DNA of 64,000 bases from Nocardioides panacis (GCF_019039255.1 NZ_CP077062.1:4216001-4280000); one strand, 5' to 3'. Shown: positions 35,338 through 44,149, counted from the first letter of the stretch. The notes: a model not told the origin generated them from the letters alone. A program made the numbers and translations.

Positions 35338-35741
35338 TCACAGCGGTGAAAGCGTTGGGCACCCTGCCGGCTCGGCTCGGTGGGAGGAGCTGGCCTGATC
35401 AGGAGCTTGACCACCTGGCGTGAGTGGCGCCTGGCGTGGAGGTTCGACTTTGGTGATCTTCAGGGAGCTGAGATCGACGTAGTCATCGACCTCAAGTGTT
35501 CCGGCAAGCAGCCTTTCGATCTCCGAGTACTCGTGGGCGAGGTCTGCGTTGCCAGATGCGACCTCGCGAACTGGGACTCGACGTGACGGCGGGCCGCCTC
35601 TGCCTGCCGTTCGGCCGCCGCGCGCGCTCGATTTGCAGCGGCCTGCGTCCGTGCGAATGGCTCCGGCTTGATAATCCTCGGACCACCGGGTGTCTGGGCG
35701 ACGTGGGGCCAAGCCGTTTGGTTTGAACCCTTCCGAGGCAT
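35338..35741 (-). pseudogene. Remnant of an Mrr-like restriction endonuclease gene
   Basis: The first frame (MPRKGSNQTAWPHVAQTPGG) has an alanine/arginine-rich coiled coil AAANRARAAAERQAEAARRH. The frame is then lost near 35570, and the next reads EVASGNADLAHEYSEIERLL then LEVDDYVDLSSLKITKVEPP. This coiled-coil plus DDYVDLxxLK block is what precedes the Mrr_cat domain in actinobacterial Mrr-like restriction proteins, as I recall the family. The nuclease domain itself is missing: the frame stops 40 residues on. A degraded restriction gene inside an island rich in nucleases. Confidence 0.65.
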
Positions 35742-35799
35742 GTCTGTCCCGGCGAGGAAGTCGGCCCGGCGAGCGTCGCAGGGCCGCCTGGTCGCTGTC

Positions 35800-35814
35800 G
35801 CGGCGAAAAGATGC
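35800..35814 (+). repeat. Island motif, weak copy H (GCGGCGAAAAGATGC)
   Basis: Diverged copy of the island motif (consensus GCGGCGRTRTGACGC), between the Mrr remnant and the GIY-YIG gene, which are divergent. Matches at the GCGGCG block and the end. Same orientation as the others. Confidence 0.35.
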
Positions 35815-35917
35815 AGTTCGAACGCTCAGTGAAAAGGGCGCTTACTTGTCCGCGACGCCTGTTGGTGGATGACGAAGTTGCGTGGGGCACGAGGGACTGA
35901 GCGCTAGCGTCCTCACC

Positions 35918-36991
35918 ATGTCCACACATCCCGATGTTCGGATCGAGCCTGGCCCGGACGGCTCTTGGTCGCTGATGCTTCGTGAACGCCCCGTCGTCAC
36001 GGGGTTGTCCCGCGAGCAAGCCGAGCGGGAGGCGATCAAGACTCCGAGTGAACTCGTTCTTGGCACCCCGTTCGCCGATGACTGGTTCAACCGCGGATAC
36101 GCCGCACAGAGGATCACCGAAGGGTCAGTGCGCGCCGAGGACGTCTGTGACCCGATCGAGTATCAGGGATATCGGTTCGATCTCTTCGATCTCTACGACC
36201 GAATGTGGGGGATCAGCGAGGCCCTCGAGGACGGAACACGCCTCTTCCGGCCGAAGCCAGGCAGCCGCCAAGCTTTGAAGTGGCTGATCGCGGATCTCTC
36301 CGGGACCCCTGCCGACTCGCGCAAGACGATGCCGGAAAATAACGCCCTGCGCCACGCGACCCATGCGCGTCTACAGGAGCGCGGCTGGTCCGAACGGATC
36401 AACCAGGTGTCATTCCGGTTGCTCCGCGAACCGGGCGGCGACGACGCCGTTGTGCCGATCAAGACCGTCGATGCAGCGGAGGAAGACGGCGAGGCCATCG
36501 TCGACGTCGAGGCCGACGACGTCACCGAGAGCGGCCGGCTCCGACTCGGTGAGTTCGAATGGAGCACATGGCAGGATCTTGACAGCGCAGCAAGGGAAGC
36601 AACGAAACACCCAGGCGTTTACCTGGCCCGCAGCGGACGCGACATCGTCTACGTCGGTATGGCCGGGGAACGCCGTGGCATGGGCGTTCGAGGACGTCTT
36701 CAGACCTACGCTCGGGGCCGTGGCGCAGTTTCGGGACTGGGTGAAGCCGCACTCGACCGGGCGTTTGCCGATCCAGCGTGGCTCGCCAGCCGTCTCGCCA
36801 GCCTGCACGCCGAGGGCCCGGCACGGTCGAAAGAGTGGGCCCGCGATGCCATCCGGCATGTGAATCTCCAGGTGTGCTGGACTGCTGCGCCGGACGCGGA
36901 GACAGCCAAGGCCTGGGAGCACAGCATTCTGCTCGAGCTCGAAGACGTAGCCCTGTGGAATCGAGCCAGGCCACGCCAAACGAGCGAGTAA
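35918..36991 (+). CDS. GIY-YIG-type nuclease domain protein
   Basis: 357 residues from the ATG at 35918. The N-terminal 60 residues form a small beta-rich domain (RIEPGPDGSWSLMLRERPVV). The C-terminal part from about residue 230 reads HPGVYLARSGRDIVYVGMAG, then GVRGRLQTYARGRG: the GIY and YVG blocks with the following Arg of the GIY-YIG fold. A Glu in AKAWEHSILLELE could be the metal ligand. The middle (residues 70-200) is unassigned. A GIY-YIG enzyme would cut DNA. The neighbours (Mrr remnant, NERD protein, integrase) suggest a defence or mobile-element function. Confidence 0.75.
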   Translation: MSTHPDVRIEPGPDGSWSLMLRERPVVTGLSREQAEREAIKTPSELVLGTPFADDWFNRGYAAQRITEGSVRAEDVCDPIEYQGYRFDLFDLYDRMWGISEALEDGTRLFRPKPGSRQALKWLIADLSGTPADSRKTMPENNALRHATHARLQERGWSERINQVSFRLLREPGGDDAVVPIKTVDAAEEDGEAIVDVEADDVTESGRLRLGEFEWSTWQDLDSAAREATKHPGVYLARSGRDIVYVGMAGERRGMGVRGRLQTYARGRGAVSGLGEAALDRAFADPAWLASRLASLHAEGPARSKEWARDAIRHVNLQVCWTAAPDAETAKAWEHSILLELEDVALWNRARPRQTSE

Positions 36992-37097
36992 CCGCTCGGG
37001 TAAAGAAAGCCAGCTTCAGCGCGAACACGTGGAGCTCGCGGCGGACGCGCATGCACGCCTGCGGCCTCAAGGCACGCCACCCCCCGGAGGGTCGGTC

Positions 37098-37886
37098 TCA
37101 ACTACCGAGCGGCACCTTCTGCGTGTGGTCCCACGAAGCGGCGCGATAGTCCTCGAGCCTTCGTACTACGTCGGTGGCGGCGCTCTGGCTGACGGGCTGG
37201 TCCTGGAGTCTTGTGAGCCATTCCACGAGGCGCCGGCCTGAAACGAAATCGATACCGTCCACGTTGGCTCCGTCGGGTACGCCGTGGTGAGCCGCGCCCC
37301 AGAGCACGACGACCGGGGTCACTCGAAGCGGGTTGATCTTGGCTCGGTGACGCGCTCCCCGCTCGCTCTTGAAGAGGGTTCGTGCCAAGGCCTCGGCGCG
37401 CATTTGGGCCTTCGTGGCGGCCTTAGCCATGTCGATGGTGTCGCTGGCGTTGTTGCGCCATTTGGAGTCGATAGCGACTAGGCCGCCGTTGCGGGTGACG
37501 ACGAGGTGATCGAGATCGCCGGCTTGGAGGTTGATGCTGTCGACCCAGCCCCAGATCAGTCGCTTCCGTTTCGCGCGCTGCAGTTCGCTGCGGGTGTTTT
37601 CCTCGCCCCAGGCACCTCGTAAGTGCCAGATGGCTTGGCCATCGTTGGCGAGGAACGCTGCGTGTAGGAGGTGAAGAAGGATTGCGACCAAGGTTGCCTG
37701 GACGACTCCAAGCAGCCACCAGGTGAAGGCGTTCGGCGTCATGACGACGGTGAACAGAAAGAACTCCAGGGTCAGCAGTCCGACAACACCGGCGGTGAGC
37801 AACGCGATGAGCAGGAGGTTCGCTCTGGACCACTGAAGGAACCGGCGCCGGAATTCGCGACGTGAAAATGGCCGATACCTGGTCAT
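37098..37886 (-). CDS. NERD-domain protein, membrane anchored
   Basis: 262 residues from the ATG at 37886 with AGGAG upstream. Two hydrophobic helices near the N-terminus (LLLIALLTAGVVGLLTLEFF and WWLLGVVQATLVAILLHLLH) are followed by a NERD (nuclease-related) domain: GAWGEENTRSEL, AGDLDHLVVTRNGGLVAIDS and the Lys of SKWR. The D-(x)n-(D/E)xK arrangement is the PD-(D/E)XK-type site. NERD proteins are predicted to process DNA or RNA. The active side would face the cytoplasm. Confidence 0.86.
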   Translation of the reverse strand: MTRYRPFSRREFRRRFLQWSRANLLLIALLTAGVVGLLTLEFFLFTVVMTPNAFTWWLLGVVQATLVAILLHLLHAAFLANDGQAIWHLRGAWGEENTRSELQRAKRKRLIWGWVDSINLQAGDLDHLVVTRNGGLVAIDSKWRNNASDTIDMAKAATKAQMRAEALARTLFKSERGARHRAKINPLRVTPVVVLWGAAHHGVPDGANVDGIDFVSGRRLVEWLTRLQDQPVSQSAATDVVRRLEDYRAASWDHTQKVPLGS

Positions 37887-38036
37887 CGGTAACTCCTTGT
37901 TGTGGCAGCGTCGGAGAGTCAACCCCACATTCGGTCCGTTGGCAGGTTGTTTTACGACATCCGTCAGCTTGTGACTTGCAGGGCGATGACTCTCGAGAGT
38001 GCCCGGGCGGCGCGGCAGTTCGACCGAGGCGTCAAG

Positions 38037-38948
38037 TTAGACGCCGGCAACGTACGCGGTGAGGAAGTGGACGCCGTGGCGGTCGAGGTTGCCTCTGGCT
38101 CGGTCGTAGTGCTCGGTGGTGCGGGGGTCGGCGTGGCGAGCGAGTATCTGGACGTCGCGGAGGGGGACGCCGGCATCCAGGGCGTTGGTGATCGCGGCGT
38201 GGCGCAGCGAGTGCGGGCTGATGTGGCGGCGGATGGCGGCGGTCTTCGCGATCCGGACCACCATCCGGTAGACGTCGCGGCGGTCGATCGGCTTGCCGGA
38301 GACGGGGCGGAGTACCAGCGGGCCGGTGGTGCGTTGCCCGCGACATGCCTCGAGCACGCGCAGCACCGGGACGGTGAGGGGCATCGTCGCGGGCTTGTTT
38401 CCCTTGCCGACCAGATGCAGGACGCGGTGACCGCGCAGCGTCTCGGCGTAGTCCTCGATCCGCACCGCCGCGGCCTCGGAGGCTCGCAGTGCATTGATGC
38501 CGAGCAGGTAGGCAAGCGCGCCGTGGTGGACGCTGACGGTCTGAGCTACCTGGAGGAACCGGATCAGCTCGAGCCGGTCCAGGCCCTGCGTGCGGGACTC
38601 ATCGGAATGGACCTTCGGGAGTCGTGCGTAGACCGCGGGGTCGGAGACGATCAGCCCGTCGATGTGCGCGAAGCGGAAGTAGCCGCGCACCGCGTGCATC
38701 ATCGTGACAACCGAGGAGTCCATCAGTCCACCGTCGCCGAGCTTTCGGATGTAGAGCTCGATATGCGCGCGCTGGATTCCGACCAAGGGATCGAGCGCGT
38801 TGGTCTCGCACCAGGCGAACCAGCGGCGGAGCTGAAAGGCGTCCAGCGCGTGGGTATGGCCGGAGTACCGCGCCAGGTAGGAGACCGCCGCGAGCTGTGC
38901 AGGGGACATGGCGTCGGGCTGGAACGGAAGAAGTGTCGTGCTGGACAT
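38037..38948 (-). CDS. Tyrosine recombinase/integrase
   Basis: 303 residues from the ATG at 38948. N-terminal SAM-like core-binding domain (about residues 15-110) and a catalytic domain with all key residues: Arg near 154 (GINALRASEAAAVRIED), Lys in LVGKGNKPATMP, HxxR in SPHSLRHAAI (about 248), His in ILARHADPRTTEHYD and the nucleophile Tyr near 281. Members resolve, integrate or excise DNA at short core sites. It lies inside the island marked by the repeated 15-bp motif and is the only recombinase in the window, so it is the obvious candidate to act on that motif. That is inference. An in-frame upstream extension to 39008 lacks homology. Confidence 0.92.
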   Translation of the reverse strand: MSSTTLLPFQPDAMSPAQLAAVSYLARYSGHTHALDAFQLRRWFAWCETNALDPLVGIQRAHIELYIRKLGDGGLMDSSVVTMMHAVRGYFRFAHIDGLIVSDPAVYARLPKVHSDESRTQGLDRLELIRFLQVAQTVSVHHGALAYLLGINALRASEAAAVRIEDYAETLRGHRVLHLVGKGNKPATMPLTVPVLRVLEACRGQRTTGPLVLRPVSGKPIDRRDVYRMVVRIAKTAAIRRHISPHSLRHAAITNALDAGVPLRDVQILARHADPRTTEHYDRARGNLDRHGVHFLTAYVAGV

Positions 38949-39051
38949 CGAAGTCACCTGGCGAAAGAGGCTCAGCCTCGCCACGGATCGCCACACGCGG
39001 TGAGGCACTTGCCCAGACGCTATGAATCACAGCGTCGGGGAGTGCCCTGCT

Positions 39052-39066
39052 ACGGCGGTATGACGC
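39052..39066 (+). repeat. Island motif, strong copy A (ACGGCGGTATGACGC)
   Basis: 14 of 15 positions match the consensus GCGGCGRTRTGACGC. It lies between the recombinase start and the stop of the PD-(D/E)XK gene, inside a longer imperfect inverted repeat (AGTGC ... GCACT). Same orientation as all other copies. Confidence 0.75.
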
Positions 39067-39099
39067 GGGCCGCGCACTTGCGTCGACTCGCGTCGGGCG

Positions 39100-39777
39100 T
39101 CAACCTGCAGCGGCCTCTGGCCAACCGATTCCATCCGTGGTCACTGCGAGGATCGGTCTCATGTCGACCATCGCCGGATCCGGCGGAAGATCCAAGTACC
39201 GCTTGATCTCGCCGGTGCGCTTGTATCTGCTGAGGATCTTCGTCAATTGCTCTGGGGTGCTGGCGTTCATCACCGACAGCACGTCGGCAAAGCCCGTCTC
39301 AAACTTCTCGGCCATGACTATCCGTCTGACAGGAACGGCCGGCAGCTGATCTAACGGCGGCTGCCTGAATGCGTCGGCGTGCGCTTGAAGCAGCGGAGCG
39401 AGATCAGTCGAGCGCGTCGCGCGACCGTCAAGCCCAGAGCGGCAATCGGTGTAGGCCGACTCGATGAGTGGTTGGCCGAATCCAACCGCAAGGGCTTGAG
39501 CACGGTGACTGACCTGGCAGACAACGTTCCATCCCTCCCTCGGGGTTCGAACTGCACGCTTGAGCTCGACGAGCACCACGCGACCAGAGCTGTCGAGGAA
39601 CAAGAAGTCGATCGACGGCGCGTTCCAGTGTCGTCGAGCATCGTTGACCTTGTAGTCGGTCATCACCTCCCATGCGGCTAGGAAGAACGGTTCACCACTG
39701 AGGCGGACCTGTTCTTGGCCGAGCCAAGACGCCGTCAAGCGCTTCTGCATCGACCACTCGGTCTCCTCGGGCAGCAT
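39100..39777 (-). CDS. PD-(D/E)XK nuclease-like protein
   Basis: 225 residues. The fold's core is visible at about residues 55-75: SIDFLFLDSSGRVVLVELKR, with an Asp, then ExK (ELK) after a hairpin, followed by an Arg-rich segment. The remainder (DVLSVMNASTPEQLTKILSR, then IKRYLDLPPDPAMVDMRPIL) is helical and unassigned. It would be a Mg-dependent nuclease or a nuclease-derived binding protein. It lies alone between two strong copies of the island motif (39052 and 39846). Confidence 0.72.
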   Translation of the reverse strand: MLPEETEWSMQKRLTASWLGQEQVRLSGEPFFLAAWEVMTDYKVNDARRHWNAPSIDFLFLDSSGRVVLVELKRAVRTPREGWNVVCQVSHRAQALAVGFGQPLIESAYTDCRSGLDGRATRSTDLAPLLQAHADAFRQPPLDQLPAVPVRRIVMAEKFETGFADVLSVMNASTPEQLTKILSRYKRTGEIKRYLDLPPDPAMVDMRPILAVTTDGIGWPEAAAG

Positions 39778-39845
39778 GGTTGGAATCTACGGTCTGTCGC
39801 CCTCCTCTTGAGTGAGCATCGCGATCTGGCTCGGCCTACCAGTTC

Positions 39846-39860
39846 GCGGCGGTATGACGC
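39846..39860 (+). repeat. Island motif, strong copy B (GCGGCGGTATGACGC)
   Basis: Exact consensus. It lies 69 bases upstream of the PD-(D/E)XK start and downstream of the secreted protein at 39967. Confidence 0.8.
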
Positions 39861-39966
39861 AGACCGGTGCGACGCAGGCATGACTCTGCTCCGGTTCCAT
39901 GCGGGGGACACTTACTTTCGGCGTCTGCTTCAAGATCGCGTGCTCAGCCCAGCCAGGGCGTGTGGT

Positions 39967-41340
39967 CTACGGCTGGGGGGTCAGGTACGTGTAGTGCACA
40001 GTGATGTCGGCGACGTCGTAAGAGTCGGTCCCGAGCGTCGCGATCGACCAGCTGAGGGACCTTTTGTAGATGCCGGACACCCAGTCCTCGTATGGGCGCT
40101 TCGTGGGCGGGGTTGTCGTCACGGTCTCACCGGCGACCGGTGCCGACGTGCCGTCGGGATGGCTTGTGTCGTTGGAGTAGCCGATCCCATTGACGAACAG
40201 CCGAGCGGTGTCGCTCTCCCCGGCCACGGTGGGCTTGCCCCGCATGGACAGCCACGTGGACCGCAGACCCCGCGGTGCGACCTGCGGTGTCAGCGTGTCC
40301 AGGGCGAGACCGCCACCGGCTACGGCGAGGCTCGTGTACCAGGGTCCGCAGGTGTCGGACGAGCGGAAGCTCTTCGCACCCGGCTCGGCATACACCTCGG
40401 AGGGCACCACGGTGCCGCACGGCATGGGCTGCGGATCTCTGCCGCCGGTCGTGTCCGTGGGTGTCGTCGACCCACGGGTCGGCGGGGCGACGACCGACCC
40501 GGTGGCCTCGACCAGGGGCTTGTCCGACACGTGCACCGCGACGGCCTTGGCGGGGCCGGGGTTCCCCGCTGCGTCCCGCACTGCGTACTGAAGCCGGTAG
40601 GTCCCGGCCGGGAGGGGGTAGTTTTTCTTGAAGTCCGTCCCGCGGAACTCGATGGGCGCCCCCTCCGGGTAGTCACTGGGGCGGTAGTCGAAGGAGCGCG
40701 ACGTTGCGACCACGTGTCCGCTGGCGTCCTTCACGCTGAACACGACCTGTCCCAGCTCGGTCATCGGGTCGTCGCCGGTGTTGTTCAGGGTGACCCCGAT
40801 GCGGTCCTGGGTCAGCGTCGTGTGCGGGTACACGGTGTCGGCGCTGAGCGTCGGTGTCCACTTCGTGTTGAAGTAGGTGTCGACGAAGACGTTGGCTGCG
40901 CTGCGCGATGTCTTTCCAGCTCTGGCGACCTGGTCGGCGACGAAGATGGCGTAGTAATGGCCGTCGCGGACTGGCTTGCCGCGTGGGTTCTTGCCGTTCC
41001 ACTGCCAGGCGTGAACGCCGCCCGAGAGCCGTCCAAGCTTCTTCCTGTAGACGACCGTTCGGTCCGTGTTGTTGCGGCGGACGGTGACGATGACGTCCGA
41101 CCTGCTGGCGAGGTTGTACCTGATGCGGACGTTGTCCTGGGAGCCGTCTCCGTTCGGGGACAACGCACCCTCGTAGACGTCATAGCCAAGCCTGATCACG
41201 GGCGGCGTCGTGCTGGCGGCGTCTGCGGACTCTGGGGCTGTGAGCGGCGCGAGAAGCAGGGCGGCCGCGACGAACGCGACCGTGACCCTGCCCAGGGAAC
41301 GCTGGGACATTGACGGTGCGCTGGCGATTGGGTGAAGCAC
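39967..41340 (-). CDS. Secreted protein with FlgD-like domains, paralogue of the 34005 product
   Basis: 457 residues from the GTG at 41340, preceded by GGGGGA at normal spacing; the ATG at 41310 would still leave a signal peptide (VTVAFVAAALLLAPL, ending near ADA). After it comes a FlgD-like unit (YEGALSPNGDGSQDNVRIRY, then GRLSGGVHAWQWNGKNPRGK), a second Ig-like unit and the same C-terminal domain as its paralogue: CGTVVPSEVYAEPGAKSFRS and the end ITVHYTYLTPQP. Two such genes flank the mobile part of this region on opposite strands. Function unknown. Confidence 0.8.
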   Translation of the reverse strand: MLHPIASAPSMSQRSLGRVTVAFVAAALLLAPLTAPESADAASTTPPVIRLGYDVYEGALSPNGDGSQDNVRIRYNLASRSDVIVTVRRNNTDRTVVYRKKLGRLSGGVHAWQWNGKNPRGKPVRDGHYYAIFVADQVARAGKTSRSAANVFVDTYFNTKWTPTLSADTVYPHTTLTQDRIGVTLNNTGDDPMTELGQVVFSVKDASGHVVATSRSFDYRPSDYPEGAPIEFRGTDFKKNYPLPAGTYRLQYAVRDAAGNPGPAKAVAVHVSDKPLVEATGSVVAPPTRGSTTPTDTTGGRDPQPMPCGTVVPSEVYAEPGAKSFRSSDTCGPWYTSLAVAGGGLALDTLTPQVAPRGLRSTWLSMRGKPTVAGESDTARLFVNGIGYSNDTSHPDGTSAPVAGETVTTTPPTKRPYEDWVSGIYKRSLSWSIATLGTDSYDVADITVHYTYLTPQP

Positions 41341-41460
41341 AAGAGTCCCCCGAGAATTGGCGTTCAAAGGTCTGACTGTAGTGGGCGCGAGCCTCCGTCG
41401 CCGGCGAACCCGGCCGAGGGCCGGCGCCCTCCTGGCGGACGTCCGTGGTGCGTCCGCGTC

Positions 41461-41475
41461 GCGGCGAAATGACTC
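41461..41475 (+). repeat. Island motif, weak copy C (GCGGCGAAATGACTC)
   Basis: 12 of 15 positions match. It lies between the secreted protein at 39967 and the one at 41529, and overlaps a small inverted repeat AAATG/CATTT. Confidence 0.45.
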
Positions 41476-41528
41476 AGCATTTCTAACCCGCCTAGGTGGC
41501 GCCCAAGCACGAGGCGGCTGCGACTGAG

Positions 41529-42122
41529 TCAATCGTCCGACCAGTGCTTGTCGACCACGCGGCCATTCTCGTACCAAATCTCGGCGTAGATGGCGTAGCC
41601 GGGGCCCGAGCGGCAGTACCGGTAGCTGCGGTGGCTCGCACCGTCGATTCCGGTGGTGCCGAAAATATGCGACACCCGAGCTTGTGTATCTCCGTTCTGC
41701 ACGCGCTCGTACTCGGCGTTTGTCGCGCAGCCGCGGCGTGGTCGCGGCAGTGGCTCTCGGTAGCCGTCGGCGCCGCCGACCAGGATCTTTGAGAAGTAGC
41801 GCTGGAAGTCAAGGGTCGTCGGGGCGTAGAGCCTGAGAGGGACACGCCTCTTCGTATAGTGCCCGTTCGCGCAGTTCGGCTTGCAGTCGTTGACCCACTG
41901 TCGGGCCGTGGCCGTCGCGTATGTCTGGGTCCACTGGGACCATTGCACGCGGTCGAAGTAGCCGTTTCCGTCGCCGCACGCCAACTGAAGTGTTGCGGGC
42001 CGATGTTGTGCCACCCGGGTGCACGAGTAAAGCGCGGGAGTCGTGACTGCGGAGGTGGGGGCCGCTACGGCCAGCGGGCTCACCGCAAGTCCCAGAGCAG
42101 CAAGGCCGGTTCGAATACGCAT
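41529..42122 (-). CDS. Secreted conserved hypothetical protein
   Basis: 197 residues with a Sec signal peptide (LAALGLAVSPLAVAAPTSA). The mature part holds LACGDGNGYFDRVQWSQWTQ and WVNDCKPNCANGHYTKRRVP, a block I recognise in many actinobacterial secreted proteins without known function, with several cysteines likely in disulphides. The protein ends with an AEIWYENGRVVDKHW strand. Confidence 0.75.
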   Translation of the reverse strand: MRIRTGLAALGLAVSPLAVAAPTSAVTTPALYSCTRVAQHRPATLQLACGDGNGYFDRVQWSQWTQTYATATARQWVNDCKPNCANGHYTKRRVPLRLYAPTTLDFQRYFSKILVGGADGYREPLPRPRRGCATNAEYERVQNGDTQARVSHIFGTTGIDGASHRSYRYCRSGPGYAIYAEIWYENGRVVDKHWSDD

Positions 42123-42272
42123 CAGCTGCTCCCCAAGTCGAACTTGCGGTCCAAGCGTTCAACGCAGTCCGCGGTATTGCTGAGTCCGGCAACTCCCTCT
42201 TCCGAATCCTTGAACCGCCATGCCCTTCGACTCTTCGTCACGCGTTCCTCCTAAACCTTCAGGCAGATTTGG

Positions 42273-43037
42273 CTAGCAGGCCTTCCAGATACCGCGAGGC
42301 GCTGACTTCGCCGCTGCCTCGGAGCTGGTGTATTGAGCGGCGCGCTTGAACGGCACGTTGTTGTAGACGTACACGGCGGCATGGCCCGTCCACACTTGGG
42401 TCCGGTTGACGTCGCGTCCGTCCTGGACGCGACTGACGTAACGCAGCAGCCGCCCGTAGCGGTCCGCATTCGCCTGCGTATTGTCCGAGACGAGCTTGAC
42501 GCGCGTCATTAGGGGAAGAAGCCGCTTCATGTAGCTCGAAGCAGCTGGCCCGCCACACTCGACTCTGCCGTACACCTCGGGGGTGTCAATGCCGACAAGA
42601 CGCACGCGGCGCTTCGCGCCTGACGAAAACTTCACGTCGACCGTGTCACCGTCGACGACCTTGGTGACCCGCGCGTACTGGACGACCGTGGGCTTGGAAG
42701 GCTTGGGTGTCGGTGTCGGTGTGGTCGTTGCCGGCGGGGGAGTGGGCGTGGTGTCTACGGGCGGCGGAGTGGTCGGTGTGGGCTGCCCTGTGGGGGTTGT
42801 CCCGTTGTAGCAGGGGCAAGGGAGCGACTCGCAGACGATCCAATCGCCATCCGCATCTAGGCGGTGAGGATCGGATCCAGGGCTGTTCGCCAAGAAGAAG
42901 CTCTGGGCTGCCGCCTGGGTCGCGAAGTCGCTGCAGTCCCGGTCGTAGATGGCTTGAGCTGGCGATGTCACGAGCACTGTCAGAAAGCCGACCACGAGCG
43001 CGATCGTGGGCAGGATGGCAACGCGCTTCAAAGACAT
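42273..43037 (-). CDS. Secreted staphylococcal-nuclease-type nuclease with an excalibur domain
   Basis: 254 residues; CCGGGGGAAATC upstream gives a strong ribosome site. Signal peptide (ALVVGFLTVLVTSPAQA), then an excalibur calcium-binding domain (YDRDCSDFATQAAAQSF, DPHRLDADGDWIVCE), a Pro/Thr-rich linker, and an SNase domain: VTKVVDGDTVDV, RVRLVGIDTPEVYG (catalytic Arg and Glu) and DRYGRLLRYVS (second Arg). It would cut extracellular DNA or RNA with calcium. Order reversed from the usual SNase-then-excalibur arrangement. Confidence 0.92.
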   Translation of the reverse strand: MSLKRVAILPTIALVVGFLTVLVTSPAQAIYDRDCSDFATQAAAQSFFLANSPGSDPHRLDADGDWIVCESLPCPCYNGTTPTGQPTPTTPPPVDTTPTPPPATTTPTPTPKPSKPTVVQYARVTKVVDGDTVDVKFSSGAKRRVRLVGIDTPEVYGRVECGGPAASSYMKRLLPLMTRVKLVSDNTQANADRYGRLLRYVSRVQDGRDVNRTQVWTGHAAVYVYNNVPFKRAAQYTSSEAAAKSAPRGIWKAC

Positions 43038-43453
43038 GATTTCCCCCGGAGCAAGACAGCTGGACCCAGGAGCCTAGGGGGAGACACACCCCTCTGTCCG
43101 ACGTTCACTGCATAGCGTCATGAGTCCTCCTTGGAGCACGTCGAGCTCGATTGGCCGTTGGGTGTCGTCTGCCAGGTGCGCTGGTCAACCCGTTGGGCCG
43201 GCGAGCTGGCGGAACCGTTGGCGGTCACCACGGGATCCGTGCGGTGGCGCGCCAGTCCACTACCTGGCACCCATGGGTCCGTCGCAGCCCGGGCACGCAG
43301 CCTTTCCCACTTGGTCGAGATATCTGCTTGGACGCCAGCCGCCGCGCGGCCAAGGAACCATAGGATCTGCAACGGGGAGCGCCACCGTCCACGTAACCTG
43401 CTCAGGTCCGGCGCCACCACCGGCGACACATCGCAACTCTCGGGGACCCCGCC
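43038..43453. other. Intergenic stretch, no gene recognised
   Basis: The nuclease promoter and leader lie at the left. The rest has a minus-strand open frame ending at 43118 with some coding-like character but no family resemblance or ribosome site. The right end carries GGGGACCCC just before the gene at 43454. Confidence 0.45.
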
Positions 43454-43972
43454 ATGCGCACGCTCACCGCCATCACCGCCACCGCCGCTGTGCTGGCCGC
43501 CGTCGTCTCGGCCGCCGCACCGGCCAGCGCCGACGTCTTGTCCTTCACCGACAAGCGCGGGGACGCTGCCGCCCGCTACGACCTGACGGCGTTGCGGGTG
43601 AACAACTCCGCCGCCCGGGTCTCGGCCACCGTCCACGTCCGCGACCTGCGCGGGGACCGGACCCAGATCTTCGGGCTGACCGTCGCGGTCGTCGGCGGGG
43701 ACACGACCTACATGCTCTCCACGGTGCGGCGCGCGAACGGCACGACCACGAGCCGCATTGACGGCTACACCTCTGACTACACCGACGTGACCAGCGACTG
43801 CACCCTGGTCAGCCGCTGGCAGCCGGTGAAGAACACCATCAGCGTCTCGCTGCCGCGCGCCTGCGTCGGTGGGCCGGGCGCACTGCGTGCGAACCTCTAC
43901 ATCGGAGCGGGCAACGGGAGCACCGGAGACCCGGCCGACCAGAGCAAGGTCGTCCGGGTCGGTCAGGGCTGA
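43454..43972 (+). CDS. Small secreted protein of unknown function
   Basis: 172 residues with a Sec signal peptide (LTAITATAAVLAAVVSAAAP, cut near ASA). The mature part is beta-rich (ARVSATVHVRDLRGDRTQIF, TYMLSTVRRANGTTTS), with two cysteines in TSDCTLVSRW and PRACVGGPG that could pair. Many actinobacteria have similar one-domain secreted proteins with no known role, from memory. ATG preceded by GGGGACCCC. Confidence 0.75.
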   Translation: MRTLTAITATAAVLAAVVSAAAPASADVLSFTDKRGDAAARYDLTALRVNNSAARVSATVHVRDLRGDRTQIFGLTVAVVGGDTTYMLSTVRRANGTTTSRIDGYTSDYTDVTSDCTLVSRWQPVKNTISVSLPRACVGGPGALRANLYIGAGNGSTGDPADQSKVVRVGQG

Positions 43973-44149
43973 GCCCGGGTAGACACCACCGACGGCTGCC
44001 TCGCGGCCTGGCACGTCAGTGGTGAGGCATGGCGTCGCTTCGATGAAGACGAACACTTTGACTGACGAAGACAGTAGTGACGGGTTCTTTCGATGAACCC
44101 ATCCCAGGCATCGAAGATGGCCAACTGGGGGCAACCTGCGGCGCTGAAC

